Positions 1 through 7,743 of a stretch of 14,394 bases of DNA are shown piece by piece. The notes under the pieces are model-generated. The model was not told where the DNA came from. It did no database searches and worked only from the letters and a program-made list of their open reading frames with translations. Source of the DNA: an uncultured Solirubrobacteraceae bacterium (lineage in GTDB: Bacteria > Actinomycetota > Thermoleophilia > Solirubrobacterales > Solirubrobacteraceae); NCBI GenBank assembly GCA_955652345.1, contig CATPBV010000157.1, forward strand, positions 1 through 14,394, read 5' to 3'. Position 1 is the first letter of the stretch. Each line of letters opens with the position of its first letter. A program made the position numbers and the translations under genes.

Positions 1-907
1 GGAAGTTCTCCCACGAGCCCCCGCTGCGCCCCTCCCGAAAGGCGGCGAGCTCGTCCCGCAGGATGTCACCCGGAGGCAGGCTCTCGACGAACGCGACGAG
101 CTTCGGCTCACACGCCCGCGGGACGCCGGTTGCGATGTTGACGATGCTGTGAGTGTTCGAGCTGACGAAGTAGACCGGCCTGTCCGCCAGTCCATGCTCG
201 AGCAGGTGGCCCTTGACGGGCGCCCACCAGCGGCGAGTGAGCCGGGCATAGCCCACGTTGCTGCCCCCGATCATTCGCACGCGGAGCGCCAGCGTGTGCG
301 ACGCGATCAGCGCCATCCGCTCCTGGAAGCGGTCTCCCCACGCCCCGCGCAGCCGCGACCAGTCCTCGCTCTGGCCTCCGAGCAGCTCGGCGCAGAGGGC
401 GGCGGTCACCTCCTCAGTGGGAGGCCAGGAGGCGGCTCGCATGCGCGCCCTGATCTTGTTCCACTCGATCTGAAACGCGACGAGCGTCGGGACGAGATCG
501 TCGACATCCGAGCTCGAGGCAAGGAGCACCGCAAGCGTGCCCGACCCGTTGTCGTACCAGCGCCGGCGCCGAGCCGGAGCCTCGGCCTCCTGCCAGGACT
601 CGACCGGGAAGCCGTTGCGCTCGAACGCCTCGACATCCTGCCCCATGACCACGAGCCGCGCCCCGAGGATCCCGTCGGGCAGACGCCGGATGGAGTAGAT
701 GAATGCGCCGAGGTCCACCTCGCTCGACGCCGCGAGCGGGTGGAGGCTCGATCCGGTCGCCTGGTGAGAGGACTCGAGCACTCGCAGCTGCGTCTCGCCG
801 CTCGAGCGCAGCAGCGTCGTGTAGGTCCGCTGATAGAGCTCGACCTCGTCGCTGAGTCCGCCCTGGTCCGAGCTCGGACTTGCCAGCGCCAGGCGGGAGA
901 TTGCCAT
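1..907 (-). CDS. Hypothetical protein, C-terminus beyond the left edge
   Basis: An uninterrupted minus-strand frame runs from an ATG at 905-907 to base 1 without a stop, giving 302 visible residues. It begins MAISRLALASPSSDQGG and holds no signal peptide or clear membrane helix. Composition is protein-like: aromatic and charged residues alternate, with stretches such as LVPTLVAFQIEWNKIR (about residues 141-156) and YFVSSNTHSIVNIATG (about 244-259) that look like folded core. I do not recognise a family and see no catalytic motif I can name. Longer-looking frames on both strands over this stretch are arginine- and proline-rich shadows. There is no Shine-Dalgarno before the ATG; CACCCT sits 7 nt upstream, keeping the A and T of an actinobacterial -10. 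It is divergent from the transporter operon, with 57 bp between. Frame is fairly sure; function is unknown. Confidence 0.72.
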   Translation of the reverse strand, partial: MAISRLALASPSSDQGGLSDEVELYQRTYTTLLRSSGETQLRVLESSHQATGSSLHPLAASSEVDLGAFIYSIRRLPDGILGARLVVMGQDVEAFERNGFPVESWQEAEAPARRRRWYDNGSGTLAVLLASSSDVDDLVPTLVAFQIEWNKIRARMRAASWPPTEEVTAALCAELLGGQSEDWSRLRGAWGDRFQERMALIASHTLALRVRMIGGSNVGYARLTRRWWAPVKGHLLEHGLADRPVYFVSSNTHSIVNIATGVPRACEPKLVAFVESLPPGDILRDELAAFREGRSGGSWENF

Positions 908-950
908 GCGACCTAGGGTGGCACAGAAAGCCGCGCGGACGCGATTGCCG

Positions 951-956
951 TACCCT
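951..956 (+). promoter_or_regulatory. Possible -10 box for leaderless transcription of the transporter operon
   Basis: TACCCT matches TANNNT and ends 8 nt before the ATG at 965, so transcription would start at or next to the start codon. No Shine-Dalgarno is seen in the 20 nt before this ATG, which fits a leaderless mRNA. No convincing -35 is visible. The assignment is inference. Confidence 0.35.
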
Positions 957-964
957 TCGCGCCG

Positions 965-1831
965 ATGCGAGCGAAGACTCTGAGCTTGATGATCGGGCTC
1001 GTGGGCGCCGCCGTACTCGCCGGCTGTGGCTCATCGAGTACGAGCACCCCCTCCCCGAGCGGTTCCTCGACGCAAGCGGCCGCGCCGACATGCACGCCCG
1101 CGAGCCTCAAGACCCTGACGCCGGGCACGCTGACGGTCGCGACCGACACACCGGCGTATCCGCCCTACTTCGAGAACAACAAGCCGAGCAACGGCCAGGG
1201 GTTCGAGAGCGCGTTTGCGTTCGCGGTTGCATCGAAGCTCGGCTACTCGCCGGCGCAGGTCAAATGGGTCAAGGAGCCGTTCAACTCCTCATACCAGCCC
1301 GGTCCTAAGAACTTCGACTTCGACATCAACGAGATCTCGATCACGCCCGCGCGCGCCCAAGTGGTCGACTTCAGTCACACGTACTTCCAGGCGCCGCAAG
1401 CGGTCGTCGTCGCGAAGGGCTCGAAGTACACGCATGCGACCTCGCTTGCGGCACTGCGGGGCGCAACGATCGGCGTCCAGATCGGCACCACCAGCCTCCA
1501 GGCGGTGCAGATGTTCATCAAGCCAACCGCGACCCCGAAGGTGTTCAACACCTCCAACGACGTCGTCACGGCGCTCAAGGTGCACGAGGCTGACGCGATC
1601 GTCACCGACCTGCCGACCGCCTTCTACATCACCTCGGCGCAGGTGCCGACGGCGAAGATCGTCGGGCAATTCAGCGCTCCAGGCGGCAACAAGTGGGGTC
1701 TGCTGCTCGCCAAGAGCTCGCCCCTGACGTCGTGCGTGAACACGGCGGTCGACAAGCTCCAGAGCTCCGGTCAGCTCGCCCAGATAACCGCTCGCTGGAT
1801 GGGGGGCGCGAGCGCCCCCGCGCTGCACTGA
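965..1831 (+). CDS. Amino-acid type ABC transporter substrate-binding lipoprotein
   Basis: This is a 288-residue extracytoplasmic solute-binding protein of family 3 (SBP_bac_3), which captures polar amino acids or related solutes for the membrane permease. Residues 1-20 form a lipoprotein signal ending in the lipobox LAGC, with Cys21 as the lipidation site, followed by a Ser/Thr/Pro-rich linker to about residue 45. The binding domain starts near GTLTVATDTPAYPPY and contains the family signature ISITPARAQVVDFSHTYF and a late IVTDLPTAFY segment. Cys43 and a second cysteine near the C-terminus (LTSCVNTA) could form a disulfide, as I recall in actinobacterial relatives. Length is normal. It is the first gene of an operon with permease, ATPase and dehydrogenase. 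The ligand cannot be deduced. Confidence 0.93.
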   Translation: MRAKTLSLMIGLVGAAVLAGCGSSSTSTPSPSGSSTQAAAPTCTPASLKTLTPGTLTVATDTPAYPPYFENNKPSNGQGFESAFAFAVASKLGYSPAQVKWVKEPFNSSYQPGPKNFDFDINEISITPARAQVVDFSHTYFQAPQAVVVAKGSKYTHATSLAALRGATIGVQIGTTSLQAVQMFIKPTATPKVFNTSNDVVTALKVHEADAIVTDLPTAFYITSAQVPTAKIVGQFSAPGGNKWGLLLAKSSPLTSCVNTAVDKLQSSGQLAQITARWMGGASAPALH

Positions 1832-2688
1832 TCGCCGGAGCGCCCGCATCAGCGACTGGGGACCGGCGGGCCGAGCGGGCTGCCGCGCGACGCAGCCGAG
1901 CTCGGCGCGATATCGCGATCTCGGCAGTGTCGACGATCGTTGTTTTGGGAGGCCTCGGTGCCTTGATCGTGACGAGTCCGGGCTGGACCTCGGTGCGCGA
2001 GAGCTTCTTTTCCTGGTACTGGTTTCGCCACTCGTTTTCCGATGTCCTGAGCGCTTTCTGGCTCGACGTGAAGATGTTCCTGATCCTCGAGGCGATCGTG
2101 CTCGTGTTCGCGCTGCTGGTCGCGCTGTGTCGCAACTCGAGAGCGCCGGCGCTGTTCCCGCTCAGGCTGGTCGCAACTGTCTACACGGATCTCTTCCGCG
2201 GCATCCCAACAATCCTCTTGATCTTCTTGTTCGGCTTCGGCATCCCGGGTCTCGCCATCAAGGGCGTCCCGACCGATCCGCTCGTGTTGGGGGGGGCGGC
2301 GCTAGTTCTGTCGTACTCCGCGTACGTGGCCGAGGTGTATCGCGCGGGGATCGATTCGGTCCATACCGCGCAGACGGCCGCAGCGCTCGCCGTGGGACTC
2401 ACGCGGGGACAGGCGATGCGCTACGTGGTTGTGCCACAAGCTGTCAGGCGGGTGGTCCCGCCGCTGCTCAACGACTTCATCTCGCTTCAGAAGGACGTCG
2501 CATTGCTGTCGATCCTCGGTGTGATCGAGGCGCTTCGGCAGGCGGAGATTGATCAGGGCCTCAACTTCAACTCCACGCCCCTGGTGGCCGCGGCGTTGCT
2601 GTACATCTGCGTGACAGTGCCGCTCGCCCGGGTCCTCGACCACATGCAAGCGCGGGCGCGCCGCCGCCAGCAGGCAGTGATGGTGTGA
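1828..2688 (+). CDS. Amino-acid ABC transporter permease (HisM/GlnP type), start uncertain
   Basis: This is the membrane subunit of the polar amino-acid importer, about 286 residues from the chosen start. Hydrophobic segments occur at about residues 33-48, 84-100 and 128-140, with more toward the C-terminus. The EAA loop that docks the ATPase is visible: AAALAVGLTRGQAMRYVVVPQAV followed by PPLLNDFISLQKDVALLS. The start is problematic. Standard in-frame starts lie either deep inside the preceding gene (GTG 1693, GTG 1732) or at GTG 1927, which would cut into the first helix and remove the basic segment AARRSRARRD. I set the start at CTG 1828, which overlaps the preceding TGA as CTGA; an ATC start at 1831 is also conceivable. 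The gene overlaps the ATPase gene by GTGA. Function is confident, the 5' end is not. Confidence 0.85.
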   Translation: MIAGAPASATGDRRAERAAARRSRARRDIAISAVSTIVVLGGLGALIVTSPGWTSVRESFFSWYWFRHSFSDVLSAFWLDVKMFLILEAIVLVFALLVALCRNSRAPALFPLRLVATVYTDLFRGIPTILLIFLFGFGIPGLAIKGVPTDPLVLGGAALVLSYSAYVAEVYRAGIDSVHTAQTAAALAVGLTRGQAMRYVVVPQAVRRVVPPLLNDFISLQKDVALLSILGVIEALRQAEIDQGLNFNSTPLVAAALLYICVTVPLARVLDHMQARARRRQQAVMV

Positions 2689-3431
2689 CGGCGGTACTGG
2701 AGCTCCGCGGCGTCACCAAGTCATACGGGGACCGCCAGGTCCTGAAGGGGATCGACCTCACCGTGAACGAGCACAACGCGGTCGCGCTGATCGGCGCGTC
2801 GGGCTCGGGCAAGTCGACGCTGCTCCGCTGCATCGACCTACTCGAGGACATCGACGACGGCGACGTGCTGCTCGACGGCGAGGTGATCACCGACCCGTCG
2901 GTCGATCCGATCAAGATCCGCCGGCGGCTCGGGCTGGTGTTTCAGGCGTTCAACCTGTTCCCGAACATGACGATCGCGGAGAACGTGGCTCTCGGGCCCC
3001 GGCGTGCGCACCGGGAACCAAAGGACGAGGCACTTGCACGGGCGCACGAGCTGCTCGAGCGCTTCGGCCTCGAGGGTCGCGAGCGCGACTACCCGGATCG
3101 GCTGTCCGGCGGCCAGCAGCAGCGAGTGGCGATCGTACGCGCGCTCGCCACGAACCCGCGCGCGCTGCTGCTCGACGAGGTGACGAGCGCGCTCGACCCC
3201 GAGTTGGTCGGCGAGGTCCTGGCGGTGATCCGGGACCTCAAGCGCGACGGTATGACGATGGTGATCGCCACCCACGAGATGGCGTTCGCGCGCGACGTGG
3301 CCGACGAGGTTTGCTTCCTTCACGAAGGCCTGATCGCCGAGCGGGGCAGCGCCGAGCAGATCCTGACCGACCCGCAGCGTCCCGAGACGCAGCGGTTCCT
3401 GCGCCGGATCCTCGAGACGCAGAGGCTTTGA
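2685..3431 (+). CDS. Amino-acid ABC transporter ATP-binding protein
   Basis: This 248-residue cytoplasmic ATPase powers the importer and is of the GlnQ/HisP type. All nucleotide-binding motifs are present: Walker A GASGSGKST (37-45), Q-loop VFQAFNLFP with Gln87, signature LSGGQQQR (140-147), Walker B ALLLDEVTSALDP with Asp164 and Glu165, and the switch His197 in VIATHEM. The D-loop reads DEVTSALDP rather than the commoner DEPTSALDP, a variant I recall in this subfamily. The GTG start overlaps the permease stop as GTGA, and the stop overlaps the next ATG as TGATG, so translation of all four operon genes is probably coupled. The protein is full length and motif-complete. Confidence 0.96.
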   Translation: MTAVLELRGVTKSYGDRQVLKGIDLTVNEHNAVALIGASGSGKSTLLRCIDLLEDIDDGDVLLDGEVITDPSVDPIKIRRRLGLVFQAFNLFPNMTIAENVALGPRRAHREPKDEALARAHELLERFGLEGRERDYPDRLSGGQQQRVAIVRALATNPRALLLDEVTSALDPELVGEVLAVIRDLKRDGMTMVIATHEMAFARDVADEVCFLHEGLIAERGSAEQILTDPQRPETQRFLRRILETQRL

Positions 3432-4465
3432 TGCGCGCCGTGACCTTCCAAGCGCCGGGCGAGGTCCGACTGGACGAGCGCCCCGTGCCCGAGGTACGAG
3501 CCCCCGATCAAGCGATCGTGCGCGTTCGAGCCACCGGAGTGTGCGGGTCCGATCTGCACATCTACCACGGCCGCGTGCAGGTCGAGCCGGGATTCACGAT
3601 CGGCCACGAGTACGTCGGCACCGTTGAAGCGGTGGGAGACGCCGTGACGCGGGTCCGCCCGGGGGATAGGGTGGCGGGCTGTTTCCTGACCGCCTGCGGG
3701 ACGTGCATCAGGTGCGTGCGGGGCGAGTATCAGCGCTGCGTCCGGTCGCGCACCTTCGGTTTCGGGGCGACGCTCGGCTCGCTACAGGGCACCCAGGCCG
3801 AGTATGCGTTGATCCCCGGGGCCGACCTGACGCTTCGCCGAGTGCCTGATGGCGTCAGCGACGATGTCGCGCTGTTCGCCGGCGATGTGATGGGGACCGG
3901 CTACCACGGGGTCGCCGCGAGCGAGCTGCGAGCGGGCGAGGTGGCGGCCGTTCTGGGCCTCGGCCCGGTCGGCCTGTGTGCGGTCCAGGTCGCGAAGCTC
4001 GCCGGGGCACGGGTGCTCGCGATCGACTCCGTCGAGCAGCGGCTGAGGCTGGCGGAGTCGTTCGGCGCCACGGCGCTTCATCTCCACGAGCAGGACGTCC
4101 GGGCCGAGGTGAAGGCCCTGACCGAAGACCGCGGCGGGGCCGACGTCACGATCGACGCGGTCGGACATCCCGACGCGTTCGAGCTGGCCCTGCGGCTGAC
4201 CCGCGAGTGCGGCAGGGTCCAGTGCCTCGGGATCTATGCGGAGCGTGCGGAGGTCCACCTCGGCCTGGCGTGGCTGAAGTCGCTCACGATCCGCGGTGGA
4301 CAGGCGAACGTGATCGCGCATATCGATCCGGTGCTCGCGATGCTCGCCGACGGGCGGCTCGACCCATCTCCACTCATCACCCATCACATGGCGCTCGATG
4401 ATGCCGCCAAGGCCTATGAAGTGTTCGATCGGCGCGAGGCGCTGAAGATCGTCCTGACGCCCTAG
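3431..4465 (+). CDS. Zinc-dependent medium-chain alcohol dehydrogenase
   Basis: This is a 344-residue MDR-superfamily dehydrogenase (GroES-like ADH domain, then Rossmann domain) that oxidises an alcohol or polyol with NAD(P). Catalytic zinc ligands are Cys38 in GVCGSD and His59-Glu60 in IGHE. The structural zinc site is complete, with Cys89, Cys92, Cys95 and Cys103. The nucleotide fold has GLGPVG (176-181), and Asp199 at the end of the second strand favours NAD over NADP. An open frame extends upstream to 3311 but reads as an ATPase-gene shadow; the ATG at 3431 aligns with MRAV starts of the family and has GAGG 5 nt upstream. It shares one base with the ATPase stop, so it belongs to the transporter operon. 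The substrate is unknown. Confidence 0.94.
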   Translation: MRAVTFQAPGEVRLDERPVPEVRAPDQAIVRVRATGVCGSDLHIYHGRVQVEPGFTIGHEYVGTVEAVGDAVTRVRPGDRVAGCFLTACGTCIRCVRGEYQRCVRSRTFGFGATLGSLQGTQAEYALIPGADLTLRRVPDGVSDDVALFAGDVMGTGYHGVAASELRAGEVAAVLGLGPVGLCAVQVAKLAGARVLAIDSVEQRLRLAESFGATALHLHEQDVRAEVKALTEDRGGADVTIDAVGHPDAFELALRLTRECGRVQCLGIYAERAEVHLGLAWLKSLTIRGGQANVIAHIDPVLAMLADGRLDPSPLITHHMALDDAAKAYEVFDRREALKIVLTP

Positions 4466-4472
4466 CCGCGGG

Positions 4473-4940
4473 TCAGGGGCGCCGGCTCTCGAAGAACGTG
4501 CGCAGAAGCTCGGCTGACTCCGGCGCCAGCAGACCTGCCTCTACCTGCGGGCGATGGTTCAGCCGCGGCTCCGCGAGGATGTTGAAGACGCTTCCAGCGG
4601 CGCCGGCCTTGGGGTCCGGGGTGCCGAAGATCACGCGCGGGAGGCGGGCAAGCACGATCGCTCCCGCGCACATCGCGCACGGCTCGAGCGTCACGTACAT
4701 CACGGCGTCGAGGATCCGCCAGCTCCCCACAGCCCGTGCGGCATCGCGAAGCGCGATCAGCTCGGCATGGGCGGTGGGGTCCGCCCGGAGCTCGCGCTCG
4801 TTGTGCGCCGCGCCGATCACCTCGCCTTCGCGGACAACGATCGCGCCGATCGGGACGTCATCGTGCTCCAGCGCGAGAGTCGCCTCGCGCAGGGCGAGGC
4901 GCATGAAGTACTCGTCGCGTGGGAAGAAGTGAGAGCTCAC
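4473..4940 (-). CDS. tadA: tRNA adenosine(34) deaminase TadA
   Basis: A cytidine-deaminase-fold zinc enzyme that converts adenosine to inosine at the wobble position of tRNA-Arg(ACG). Counting from GTG 4940 (155 residues), the zinc and proton-shuttle motif is TAHAE (His58, Glu60) and the second zinc motif is EPCAMC (Cys88, Cys91). The substrate-side segment VIGAAHNERE precedes them, and VFNILAEPRLNHRPQVEAGLLA is the usual C-terminal part. Alternative starts are TTG 4964, two codons after an in-frame TAG, and ATG 4904, which would drop the first helix; none has a clear Shine-Dalgarno. I chose GTG because it leaves the normal short lead before YFMRLALREA. Its 3' end faces the dehydrogenase gene with 7 bp between. 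Confidence 0.93.
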   Translation of the reverse strand: MSSHFFPRDEYFMRLALREATLALEHDDVPIGAIVVREGEVIGAAHNERELRADPTAHAELIALRDAARAVGSWRILDAVMYVTLEPCAMCAGAIVLARLPRVIFGTPDPKAGAAGSVFNILAEPRLNHRPQVEAGLLAPESAELLRTFFESRRP

Positions 4941-4981
4941 CGAATGGGGGCTGCTCGCGGGCAACTTCTAGAGCGGTGATG

Positions 4982-5009
4982 ATGTTAAGGGCCCCGCCGC
5001 CATGGTCAG
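4982..5009 (-). promoter_or_regulatory. Candidate tadA promoter
   Basis: On the minus strand CTGACC (5009-5004, four of six to TTGACA) is followed by a 16-bp spacer and TAACAT (4987-4982, TANNNT). Transcription would begin near 4975, giving a leader of about 35 nt to GTG 4940 or about 10 nt to TTG 4964. The -35 overlaps the first codons of the divergent protease gene. This is a motif match only. Confidence 0.3.
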
Positions 5010-6417
5010 TCATCCGCCATTCCGTGTAGTTGCGATCGCGGCGCTGGTGATCGCGGCGGTCGGCGCGTTCAGCCGAGCGTCATCGGTGAGCGCCGCGGGC
5101 CCGGTCCGCGCGCCTCGGCTCGCGCCGCGCTACGTGCCCGGCGAGGTGCTCGTGGGCTACTCGAGCGCCGACGCGAGCTTCACGGCGCAGCTCGCTCGCA
5201 AGATGGGCGCGAGCGCGCTGGGGTCGCCGACAACCTCGGGCGAGACGCTGCTGCGACTGCCGCCCGGGACGAGCATGTCGAGCGCGCTCGCTTCGCTGCG
5301 CCGCGAGCCCGGCGTCGTCTATGCGGTCCCGGACTACGTCGCTCACGTAGCCGGCACGTTCATCCCAAATGATCGCGGCCGTACGGGCCGGCCGCACGGC
5401 TGGGAAGCCGTGCAGTGGAACTTCCTGGCTCGAGCCGGGGTCAACGCCCCCGAGGCCTGGGCCAACCTGATCGCCGATCACCATGCAGGAGGTCGCGGCG
5501 TCACCGTGGCGATCCTCGACACCGGCGTCGCGTACCGGGCGTGGCGCGGGTATCGCCGCTCGCCCGACTTCGCCGGCACCCGGTTCGCGGCTCCGTACGA
5601 CTTCATCGCCCACAACCACTTCCCGCTCGACCGCGAGGGGCATGGGACCTTCATCGCCGGCACCGTCGCCGAGGCGACCAACAACGGCCTGGCGCTCACC
5701 GGACTCGCGTACGGAGCGACGATCCTGCCGGTTCGTGTTCTCGACCAGAATGGCGAGGGCGACGCCGCGACGATCGCCCGGGGCATCGACTACGCGGTGA
5801 ACCACGGCGCTCAGGTGATCAACCTGAGCTTGGAGTTCGACCTGTCGGTGACCGCGGCGTCCATCCCGGGCGTGCTGAGAGCGATCGCCTATGCCCACCG
5901 TCGCGGCGTGACCGTGGTCGCTGCGGCCGGCAACGACGGCGCGATGCAGCTGGCCTACCCGGCGCGCGCCCCCGACGTGATCTCGGTCGGTGCGACCACG
6001 CGTGACGGGTGCCTGGCTGACTACTCCGACGTCGGCACGGGCCTCGATCTCGTGGCCCCCGGTGGAGGTCAGGACTCGCCGGCGCTCGGCCAGCCGAACT
6101 GCCGGCCCGGTCGCAGGCTCCCGGACATCTCGCAGATGACCTTCCTCAGCGGCGCGCATCCGAGCCGCTTCACCCTGCCGATCGGCTGGTACGGGACGTC
6201 GATGGCCGCGGCCCACGTGGCGGCCGCGGCGGCGCTGGTGATCGCCAGCCGCGTACTCGGACCGAATCCCACTCCCGATCAGATCCTCGCCCGGTTAGAG
6301 CAGACCGCGCAGCCGCTGGGGGCACAGTCGCCGAATGTGTACTACGGCTCCGGGCTGATCGACGCGGGCGCGGCGACCTCGGCGGCGATCCCGCCGAGCC
6401 CACATGGTCCGAGGTAG
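5002..6417 (+). CDS. Secreted subtilisin-like serine protease (S8 family)
   Basis: A 471-residue exported endopeptidase. Residues 5-32 form a signal peptide: a basic residue, the hydrophobic run VVAIAALVIAAVGAF, then a probable A-x-A-type cleavage near SVSAAG. About residues 40-115 resemble a subtilase prodomain (YVPGEVLVGY ... PGVVYAVPDYVAHV). The catalytic domain follows with Asp173 in AILDTGV, His214 in REGHGTFIAGT, the oxyanion-hole Asn311 in AAAGND and the nucleophile Ser400 in YGTSMAAAHVA. All catalytic residues are intact. There is no C-terminal sorting motif or membrane anchor, so it is probably released. Cys337 and Cys367 flank the insert before the serine motif and may pair. The gene stands alone, 37 bp from the furthest tadA start. 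Substrate unknown. Confidence 0.94.
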   Translation: MVSHPPFRVVAIAALVIAAVGAFSRASSVSAAGPVRAPRLAPRYVPGEVLVGYSSADASFTAQLARKMGASALGSPTTSGETLLRLPPGTSMSSALASLRREPGVVYAVPDYVAHVAGTFIPNDRGRTGRPHGWEAVQWNFLARAGVNAPEAWANLIADHHAGGRGVTVAILDTGVAYRAWRGYRRSPDFAGTRFAAPYDFIAHNHFPLDREGHGTFIAGTVAEATNNGLALTGLAYGATILPVRVLDQNGEGDAATIARGIDYAVNHGAQVINLSLEFDLSVTAASIPGVLRAIAYAHRRGVTVVAAAGNDGAMQLAYPARAPDVISVGATTRDGCLADYSDVGTGLDLVAPGGGQDSPALGQPNCRPGRRLPDISQMTFLSGAHPSRFTLPIGWYGTSMAAAHVAAAAALVIASRVLGPNPTPDQILARLEQTAQPLGAQSPNVYYGSGLIDAGAATSAAIPPSPHGPR

Positions 6418-6419
6418 CG

Positions 6420-6506
6420 TCACGCCAGCTTCGTGATCGCGATCACCATCGAGGCGATCACGAGCACAAGGATCAGCACCTGTGCCCAGAACCAGTGGCG
6501 TGGCAT
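6420..6506 (-). CDS. Candidate 28-residue single-helix membrane protein
   Basis: An ATG at 6504-6506 opens a 28-codon minus-strand frame ending TGA at 6420-6422. The product starts MPRHWFWAQ, continues as one hydrophobic helix (about residues 8-25) and ends TKLA, a charge pattern typical of small bacterial membrane proteins with a basic N-terminus. It occupies the only space between the protease stop and the GAF kinase gene. TAGCCT (6521-6516, TANNNT) lies 9 nt upstream and could give near-leaderless transcription. No Shine-Dalgarno is seen. Small size means chance cannot be excluded; function unknown. Confidence 0.42.
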   Translation of the reverse strand: MPRHWFWAQVLILVLVIASMVIAITKLA

Positions 6507-6584
6507 CGTCGGCCGAGGCTAGCGCGCACGGCTAGACCCCGGCGCAGCGCTCGCGGGTGGCGGATCAGCCGCGCAACACGTCTC

Positions 6585-6590
6585 TATCGT
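6585..6590 (+). promoter_or_regulatory. Possible -10 box for leaderless transcription of the GAF kinase gene
   Basis: TATCGT (TANNNT) ends 7 nt before the GTG at 6598, placing the likely transcription start on the start codon. No Shine-Dalgarno precedes this GTG and no strong -35 is visible. Confidence 0.38.
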
Positions 6591-6597
6591 CCGTGAC

Positions 6598-7743
6598 GTG
6601 AGCGAGCCCGTGAGCCCTGTGTTGAAGGCGGTGAGCGACGCCGTGCTCGCTGTGGCCAGCAAGCTGTCGGTCGACGAGGTCCTCCAGCGCCTGGTTCACG
6701 GCGCACGCGAGCTCGCCGGAGCGCGGTACGCGGCGCTCGGGATCCCCGACGGCGATGGTGGGTTCCGGAGATTCCTGGTCTCGGGCATGAGCGACGAGCT
6801 GGTGCAGGCGCTGGGGCCGTTGCCGCGAACGCACGGGATGCTCGGTGCGATCCTGGACGAGCCTCGGGCCTACCGCAGCGAGGACATCCATCTCGATCCG
6901 CGGTTTGGCGGCTGGTGGCCGCGCCGGCATCCCGACATGCGGTCGTTCCTCGGTGTCCCGATCATCTCGCCCGATGGCGTGATCGGCGCCTTCTATCTGA
7001 CCGAGAAAGAGGGCGCCGAGACATTCAGCGAGAGCGACCAGGCGCTGATCGAGCTGCTCGCCTCGCACGCGGCGATCGCGATCACCAACGCGAGGCTGTA
7101 CGAGCAGAGCAGGGAGCTGTCGATCGTCTCCGAGCGCAACCGTCTGGCGCTCGAGCTACACGATGTGGTCAGCCAGAAGCTGTTCAGTCTGATGCTCACC
7201 GCGGAGGCGGCGGCGGTGCAGCTCGATCGCGACCCCGAGGCGGCACGCGCGCAGATCGAGCGCCTGCGCGAGCTCGCGCGGCAGGCGCTCGAGGAGCTGC
7301 GGGCCCTGATCCTCGGGCTGCGTCCGCCCGAGCTCGAGCATGACGGGCTGGCCGGCACGCTGCGCAAGGAGATCGCGATGCTCTCGCGCGTGCATGGGGT
7401 TGCGATCGAGTTGCAGGTCGAGGATCGGACGAGCGGTGCTGCGGCCAACGGCGACCGGGATCTCGCGATCCTGCGGATCGCCCACGAGGCGCTCCACAAT
7501 GCGCTCCACCATGCGGGCGCAAAGCACGTCGTCCTGCGGCTGGCGTCCCGCGCCGAAGGCATGAAGATCGAGGTTGCCGACGACGGCATCGGGTTCGATC
7601 CATCCAGTGGCGAGCTTCGCTCCCGCCACCTCGGCTTGACTTCGATGGAGGAGCGGGCGCGTGAGCTCGGTGGCCATCTGGAGATCCGCTCAGCGCCGGG
7701 AGCCGGCACGACTGTCGTGCTGGAGCTCGATGCCGACGGCTGA
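6598..7743 (+). CDS. GAF-domain sensor histidine kinase (HisKA_3 type)
   Basis: A 381-residue cytoplasmic sensor kinase. About residues 24-165 form a GAF domain (ARELAGARYAALGIP ... FLGVPIISPDGVIGAFYLTE ... ALIELLASHAAIAITNARLYE). A linker helix leads to the HisKA_3 dimerisation domain with His188 in LELHDVVSQ. The HATPase_c domain has the N-box Asn301 in HEALHNALHHA, the G1 box DDGIGF (328-333) and a GLTSMEERARELGG lid. There are no membrane helices, so it senses an internal signal; DevS-like proteins use GAF domains for gas, redox or small-ligand sensing, but I cannot identify a cofactor here. The GTG start fits the GAF boundary. Its last 14 bases overlap the regulator gene, its presumed partner. 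Confidence 0.93.
   Translation: MSEPVSPVLKAVSDAVLAVASKLSVDEVLQRLVHGARELAGARYAALGIPDGDGGFRRFLVSGMSDELVQALGPLPRTHGMLGAILDEPRAYRSEDIHLDPRFGGWWPRRHPDMRSFLGVPIISPDGVIGAFYLTEKEGAETFSESDQALIELLASHAAIAITNARLYEQSRELSIVSERNRLALELHDVVSQKLFSLMLTAEAAAVQLDRDPEAARAQIERLRELARQALEELRALILGLRPPELEHDGLAGTLRKEIAMLSRVHGVAIELQVEDRTSGAAANGDRDLAILRIAHEALHNALHHAGAKHVVLRLASRAEGMKIEVADDGIGFDPSSGELRSRHLGLTSMEERARELGGHLEIRSAPGAGTTVVLELDADG

Noticed and set aside
149..916. 255-residue plus-strand ORF opposite the first gene, and a 225-residue minus-strand ORF at 414-1091.
   Set aside because: Both are rich in Arg, Ala, Pro and Ser with no domain-like pattern. They are shadows of the minus-strand gene at 1-907 and the binding-protein gene.
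3311..3430. Upstream extension of the alcohol dehydrogenase.
   Set aside because: The extra 40 residues are arginine-rich ATPase-gene shadow. ATG 3431 has a good ribosome site and the usual family start.
5080..6216. 378-residue minus-strand ORF.
   Set aside because: It is antisense to the protease, whose signal peptide and catalytic residues are intact; its composition is that of a high-GC shadow frame.
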